Shown: positions 8,150-11,241 of the stretch, in pieces
Layout: each line of letters opens with the position of its first letter
Numbering within the stretch: position 1 is the stretch's first letter
Source: Alphaproteobacteria bacterium
Lineage (GTDB): Bacteria; Pseudomonadota; Alphaproteobacteria; UBA8366
Assembly: GCA_018665505.1 (NCBI GenBank)
Contig: JABJCS010000175.1
Location: forward strand, 1-11,241
Direction of reading: 5' to 3'
DNA: 11,241 nucleotides
Notes under the pieces: model-generated
The model's input: the letters and a program-made list of their open reading frames with translations, nothing else
Database searches by the model: none
Told to the model about the DNA's origin: nothing
Position numbers and translations under genes: made by a program

Positions 8150-9634
8150 TTAGCCTTTGGCGGCGGCTCCTGCCGATGTCCCCGCGAGGCGCCCGAAAAC
8201 AGCGCCCGACGTGAGGCCGGTACCACCCGGATAATTGAAGAAGAAGATTCCGCCGACCAATTCTCCCGCCGCGTATAGGCCGGGGATCGGATGCATATCG
8301 ACATCTACCACTTGTCCCGATGACGGGTCGATTTTCAAACCGCCAAAGGTAAAGGTGATGCCGCAGGTGATTTGATACGCTTCGTAGGGAGGCTTATCGA
8401 GCTTATTGGCCCAGTTACTCTTGGGAACATCCAATCCCTTGGTACCGCGCCCGTCCAGGACAGTCGGGTCGAAGTGGACATCGTCCATGACCGCGTTGTT
8501 GTATTCCTCAACTGTTTTGACGAACTGAGCTGCGTTGACGCCTTCCAATTTAGTCGACAGTTCCTCGATTGTATCTGCGGTAACCTTGGTGATTTGGCGG
8601 ATACGGTATTCGTCGCGCAGTTTGTCGGTGACTTTCTGGTCGAAAATTTGCCAGCCGAGCTGGTTTGGCTGTCTCAGAATTTCACCACCGTATTTGGCGT
8701 ATGTGTAGTTCCGGAAATCAGCCCCTTCGTCGACAAATCGCTTGCCGTCGGCATTAACGATAATGCCGAGAGGGTAGCTGTGTTTTTGGAAGTTATCACC
8801 GACTTCAAGGTCGCCATAGGGCGGTGCGTTGAAATCCCATCCGACGGAGTGGCATCCGGACCAGTTACCGTAAGGCATCGCGCCGATATCCATCGCCATG
8901 CGAATGCCGTCGCCGGTATTGTACTTCGTGCCACGTACTTTCGCGAGCTCCCAACCCGGGCCCAAATAACGGGTTCTCATCTCGGCGTTGGCTTCGAAAC
9001 CACCTGATGCCAGAACAACGGCTTTGGCTGTAATTTCGCGAACTTTGCCTTTTTCCTTCACTTTGACGCCGCTGACTTTCTCATCGTCGTAAAGGAGAGA
9101 GAGAACGCGGGTCTCGAAAAGAACGTCGATTCCGTTCTTCTTCGCAATTTCGAGTTCCGTTTCAACAAGGCCGGGACCGCCGCCCCATGTCTCGACGCAG
9201 AGACCGCCCCAGAATTTGAACTTCCCGTCGACCTTGAAAGCTTGGCGACCGTAGCTCGGCTGAAAGCGAATGCCTTTTTGCTTCATCCATTGCAAGGTCG
9301 GCAGGCTTTGGGTCACCAAAACTTCTACTAAATCTGCGTCGCAGCGGTAGTTCGTGACGCGGTACATATCGTCGTAAAAGTCGTCTGCCGTATAGACGCC
9401 AAAATTTGTGTTCTCAATCTCCTCGGGATTGAGGTCCATGACGGTGGTCAGGTCCTGAACCCCGTCATGAGCAAAACGGATGGCACCGGCGGTATATCGA
9501 CTGTTGCCGCCGAAATCATCTTCCGGAGCGCGCTCGAGGACGGCAACTTTCGCGCCATGATCAATGGCGGCTGCGAGGGCGGAACAAAAAGCGGCATTAC
9601 CGGCGCCGACAACGATCACGTCATAATCACTCAT
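8150..9634 (-). CDS. tcuA: FAD-dependent dehydrogenase, tricarballylate dehydrogenase (TcuA)-like
   Basis: Flavoprotein of the FAD_binding_2 (fumarate reductase/succinate dehydrogenase flavoprotein-like) family. The closest recognisable relative is TcuA, which oxidises tricarballylate to cis-aconitate. Visible in the 494-residue product: the dinucleotide-binding motif GAGNAA (10-15) with ribose-binding Glu34 in VLER; GGNSRYTAGAIRFA (42-55); VVLASGGFEAN in the middle; and the C-terminal FAD-binding block YAAGELVGG followed by NYPGGTGLTSGAVFGRLAG. The start is supported by AAGGAG about 10 bases upstream of the ATG on the minus strand. No membrane partner of the TcuB type, transporter or LysR regulator is in view, so the substrate is provisional. 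It is divergent from the cbb3 locus across a 237-base gap holding an FNR/FixK-type box, and convergent with the glycosyltransferase gene. Confidence 0.82.
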   Translation of the reverse strand: MSDYDVIVVGAGNAAFCSALAAAIDHGAKVAVLERAPEDDFGGNSRYTAGAIRFAHDGVQDLTTVMDLNPEEIENTNFGVYTADDFYDDMYRVTNYRCDADLVEVLVTQSLPTLQWMKQKGIRFQPSYGRQAFKVDGKFKFWGGLCVETWGGGPGLVETELEIAKKNGIDVLFETRVLSLLYDDEKVSGVKVKEKGKVREITAKAVVLASGGFEANAEMRTRYLGPGWELAKVRGTKYNTGDGIRMAMDIGAMPYGNWSGCHSVGWDFNAPPYGDLEVGDNFQKHSYPLGIIVNADGKRFVDEGADFRNYTYAKYGGEILRQPNQLGWQIFDQKVTDKLRDEYRIRQITKVTADTIEELSTKLEGVNAAQFVKTVEEYNNAVMDDVHFDPTVLDGRGTKGLDVPKSNWANKLDKPPYEAYQITCGITFTFGGLKIDPSSGQVVDVDMHPIPGLYAAGELVGGIFFFNYPGGTGLTSGAVFGRLAGTSAGAAAKG

Positions 9635-9780
9635 GGGTTCTCTTCTCCTTGAGGCCGGCCCGAAACTCGGTCGCCGGTATTATCAAAATCATAAATGCTA
9701 TCTATCCCACAAACACAATAAATCGAGCGCAAAAACGCCTCTCCATCATGATTTTAATAGTTTTGGCGAGGGCAGATTTC

Positions 9781-9794
9781 TTGATCTAGATCAA
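9781..9794 (+). promoter_or_regulatory. FNR/FixK/Anr-type box, perfect consensus
   Basis: TTGATCTAGATCAA fits the FNR-family consensus TTGAT-N4-ATCAA at every conserved position, and the whole 14-mer is a perfect palindrome. Family members (FnrL, FixK, Anr) activate cbb3 oxidase genes at low oxygen. The centre (9787.5) is about 85 bases before the small membrane-protein start. A class II promoter with the box near -41.5 would start at about 9829, and the AT-rich TTAATT (9816-9821) sits where its -10 should be. Which regulator binds is not known. The box could also act on the divergent tcuA-like gene, about 150 bases away. Confidence 0.85.
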
Positions 9795-9811
9795 AGTTTT
9801 AATTCGCGGCG

Positions 9812-9828
9812 ATCCTTAATTTTAGGAT
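9812..9828. repeat. Short inverted repeat downstream of the FNR-type box
   Basis: ATCCT (9812-9816) and AGGAT (9824-9828) are separated by TAATTTT. The repeat covers the expected -10 and start region of the promoter driven by the upstream box, so it may be a second operator. With five-base arms, chance is possible. Confidence 0.25.
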
Positions 9829-9871
9829 TGGTCGCGCCGAACCTATCGGCGCCAGAGAGCGGGAGAGCGAC

Positions 9872-10054
9872 ATGGGTGATGGCAATATGATCATGGGGCT
9901 CGTCATGGCGTTGATCAGCCTCATCGGATTGATCATGGCGAGTAATGCAGTTGATACCGCGTTTTATCTGAGCGGACTCACGCTGTTCTGGTTCGGAGTG
10001 TTCTTTATTTATTCAATGATTCTGAAATATGGCACTGGCGGCAAGAAAGCTTGA
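9872..10054 (+). CDS. Small two-helix membrane protein upstream of ccoN
   Basis: A 60-residue protein I cannot assign to a named family. It has two predicted membrane helices (about residues 6-23 and 30-51) joined by a short SNAVDTA loop, and a lysine-rich C-terminal tail (GTGGKKA). The start is well supported by GGGAG (9861-9865) six bases before the ATG. The composition is strongly hydrophobic, with regular in-frame codon use. It lies between a perfect FNR/FixK-type box and ccoN in the same direction, so co-expression with cbb3 oxidase at low oxygen is likely. A role in assembly or stability of the oxidase is possible, but this is inference from position. It is not CcoQ, CcoS or CcoH as I know them, and it precedes ccoN instead of following it. 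Confidence 0.75.
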   Translation: MGDGNMIMGLVMALISLIGLIMASNAVDTAFYLSGLTLFWFGVFFIYSMILKYGTGGKKA

Positions 10055-10064
10055 TCCAAGTCAA
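10051..10064 (+). promoter_or_regulatory. Second FNR/FixK-type box, upstream of ccoN
   Basis: TTGATCCAAGTCAA matches TTGAT-N4-ATCAA at 9 of 10 conserved positions and fully fits the looser FixK/FnrL form TTGA-N6-TCAA. It overlaps the TGA stop (10052-10054) of the small membrane-protein gene and is centred about 108 bases before the ccoN ATG. It could therefore give ccoN its own low-oxygen promoter. No strong -10 is seen about 30 bases downstream. Confidence 0.6.
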
Positions 10065-10165
10065 TGTCTTGCGGATGCGTGCATGAGAGTTTCGAAGCGA
10101 GCCAAAAGGGCTTTGAAGGGGAATCTCTGCGTGATTAATCAACTTTATTATCGGGAGGGTAGGGC
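10055..10165 (+). other. Leader region between the small membrane-protein gene and ccoN
   Basis: A 111-base gap with no gene. It holds most of the second FNR/FixK-type box at its left end, a weak AGCC/GGCT hairpin near 10100, a 10-base palindrome TGATTAATCA (10132-10141), and the strong ribosome-binding site GGGAGG (10153-10158) seven bases before the ccoN ATG. Confidence 0.5.
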
Positions 10166-11241
10166 ATGAGTGCCGATACCCAAGTCGCCGGCACGGCGAC
10201 GGACAAAATTGAATACGATTTCGATGTCGTTCGCCAATTCGTTATCGCGAGCGCGTTTTGGGGCATCGCGGCCTTTTTTGTTGGCGTCTATATTGCGCTA
10301 CAATTGGCGTATCCTATCTTGAATTGGGATGTGTCATGGTTGTCGTTCGGACGCTTGCGCCCGCTCCATACGAGTGCGGCGATCTTCGCATTCGGCGGCA
10401 ACATCCTGATCGGCAGCTCGCTCTATTGCGCTCAGCGAACGTGCCGGGCATCACTCTTCGGTGGACGCAACCTCGCTCAATTTATGTTTTGGGGCTATCA
10501 GCTATTCATTGTCCTGGCAGGTGTCGGATATCTATTTGGTATCACGCAAAGCAAGGAATATGCGGAACCGGAATGGTATGTCGATATTTGGCTGACCATT
10601 GTCTGGGTGATCTATCTGCTGATCTTCGCCGGGACGATCTTGAGGCGGAAAGAACCTCACATTTATGTTGCGAATTGGTTCTTTCTGGCGTTCATCGTCA
10701 CCGTCGCCTTGTTGCATGTCGTTAATAACCTCGCGGTTCCGGTCTCCATATTCGGCACGAAGAGTTACATTCTTTGGGCCGGAGTCCAGGACGCTTTGAC
10801 CCAATGGTGGTACGCCCATAATGCGGTCGGTTTCTTCCTGACGGCGGGCTTCCTCGGCATGATGTATTATTACGTGCCGAAACAAGCGAAGCGGCCGATC
10901 TATTCCTACCGATTGTCGATCGTTCACTTCTGGTCGCTGATCTTCATGTATATCTGGGCCGGACCGCACCATCTGCACTATACGGCTCTGCCGGACTGGG
11001 CTTAGACCCTGGGCATGACGTTCTCTGTGATGCTGTGGATGCCGTCCTGGGGCGGGATGATCAACGGTCTGATGACTCTGTCCGGTGCGTGGGACAAGTT
11101 GCGCACGGACCCGATCCTCCGCTTGATGGTCGTCTCCATCGGTTTCTACGGCATGAGCACCTTTGAAGGGCCGCTGATGTCGGTAAAAGCGGTCAATGCG
11201 CTCTCGCACTATACGGACTGGACCATCGGTCACGTGCATTC
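10166..11241 (+). pseudogene. ccoN: ccoN, cbb3 cytochrome c oxidase subunit I, broken by an in-frame TAG; 3' end outside window
   Basis: Catalytic heme-copper subunit of the high-affinity cbb3 oxidase, an inner-membrane protein that reduces O2 at low oxygen. The reading frame gives 279 residues and then TAG (11003-11005). The same frame continues without another stop to the window edge, with clear CcoN sequence ([19 protein letters not shown] and on to [10 protein letters not shown]). Active-site residues before the stop are His68 in RPLHTS (low-spin heme b), His218 in WWYAHNA (CuB), Tyr262 (the His-Tyr crosslink partner) and His268/His269 in GPHHLHY (CuB). After the stop come His356 and His358 in GHVH (heme b3 and low-spin heme b ligands). 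Numbering is offset by a constant 11 from P. stutzeri CcoN. The family has Gln at codon 280, so one C-to-T change explains the stop. A 279-residue product could not bind its hemes properly. ccoO, ccoQ and ccoP would be expected to the right. Confidence 0.9.
11003..11005 (+). other. In-frame amber codon interrupting ccoN
   Basis: TAG in the ccoN frame follows LPDWA and is followed by TLGMTF. The family sequence at this point is DWAQTLG, so CAG to TAG is the simplest change. There is no frameshift on either side. The next in-frame ATG is at 11015 and has no ribosome-binding site. The crotonase gene in this window ends normally with TAG, so TAG is read as stop in this genome. Confidence 0.9.

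Larger units (their letters stand above)
9635..9871. other. Divergent intergenic control region between tcuA-like gene and cbb3 locus
   Basis: A 237-base AT-rich stretch with no credible gene. It contains the ribosome-binding site of the tcuA-like gene next to 9635, a -10-like GATAAT on the minus strand around 9679-9684 without a good -35, the FNR/FixK-type box (9781-9794), a short inverted repeat (9812-9828), and the GGGAG ribosome-binding site (9861-9865) of the small membrane-protein gene. Confidence 0.6.

Noticed and set aside
8372..9007. A 211-codon plus-strand open frame opposite the flavoprotein gene
   Set aside because: It lies wholly inside the well-supported minus-strand TcuA-like gene, matches no family I recognise and has no convincing ribosome-binding site; it is an antisense shadow.
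10132..10141. TGATTAATCA palindrome before ccoN as a third FNR-type box
   Set aside because: The half-site spacing is wrong for TTGAT-N4-ATCAA and it lies only about 25 bases before the start codon; it is probably chance in AT-rich leader DNA.
11003..11005. Genome-wide recoding of TAG as a sense codon, to explain the ccoN stop
   Set aside because: The crotonase gene ends at TAG (5309-5311) exactly where the family's C-terminus falls, and other genes use TAA or TGA normally; general TAG recoding is not supported.
10532..11239. A 235-codon minus-strand open frame opposite ccoN
   Set aside because: Its sequence is rich in His, Arg, Asp and Gln, as expected from the antisense of a membrane-protein gene; the CcoN reading on the plus strand is unmistakable.
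1..11241. CRISPR arrays, insertion sequences, tRNA/rRNA genes, phage or defence modules
   Set aside because: No regularly spaced repeats, no transposase-like protein or terminal inverted repeats, no tRNA-like clover-leaf and no defence-family protein were seen on either strand.

Overview
The window looks like a piece of an alphaproteobacterial chromosome, probably a marine or soil Rhodospirillales-type lineage. This is inferred from protein style (type I secretion HlyD, CaiB/BaiF CoA-transferase, M81 peptidase, FAD_binding_2 protein, cbb3 oxidase) and from FNR/FixK-type boxes; no rRNA or other strict marker is present. It is gene-dense, with no gap above 300 bases, no tRNA or rRNA, no insertion sequence and no CRISPR array.

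Layout. (1) 16-1320 +: a HlyD-family membrane-fusion protein of a type I secretion system, probably the distal gene of an operon whose other genes lie left of the window. (2) 1404-3224 +: the ribosome-associated GTPase TypA/BipA, with a candidate promoter and an overlapping hairpin in front. (3) 3307-6853 +: a tight three-gene unit of a CaiB/BaiF CoA-transferase, a crotonase-fold enzyme that lacks both hydratase glutamates, and an M81 (MlrC-like) metallopeptidase. It looks like a small catabolic operon acting on an unidentified acid or amide. (4) 6994-8148 +: a GT2-like glycosyltransferase with a degenerate metal-binding motif. (5) 8150-9634 -: a TcuA-like flavoprotein dehydrogenase, convergent with the glycosyltransferase at one base spacing. 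(6) 9872-11241 +: an anaerobic or microaerobic respiration locus. It has a perfect FNR/FixK-type box, a 60-residue two-helix membrane protein, a second near-perfect box on that gene's stop codon, and then ccoN, the catalytic subunit of cbb3 cytochrome oxidase. ccoN runs off the right edge.

The most striking feature is in ccoN. Codon 280 is TAG where the family has glutamine (CAG), but the same frame continues with unmistakable CcoN sequence to the window edge, including the heme-ligand motif GHVH. As written, the 279-residue product has the CuB histidines but not the two downstream heme-ligand histidines. This is a one-base nonsense change: a real recent mutation, a sequencing or assembly error, or (least likely) a recoded codon.

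The other point of interest is regulation. Two anaerobic-type boxes flank the small membrane-protein gene, so that gene and ccoN may each have their own oxygen-controlled promoter.
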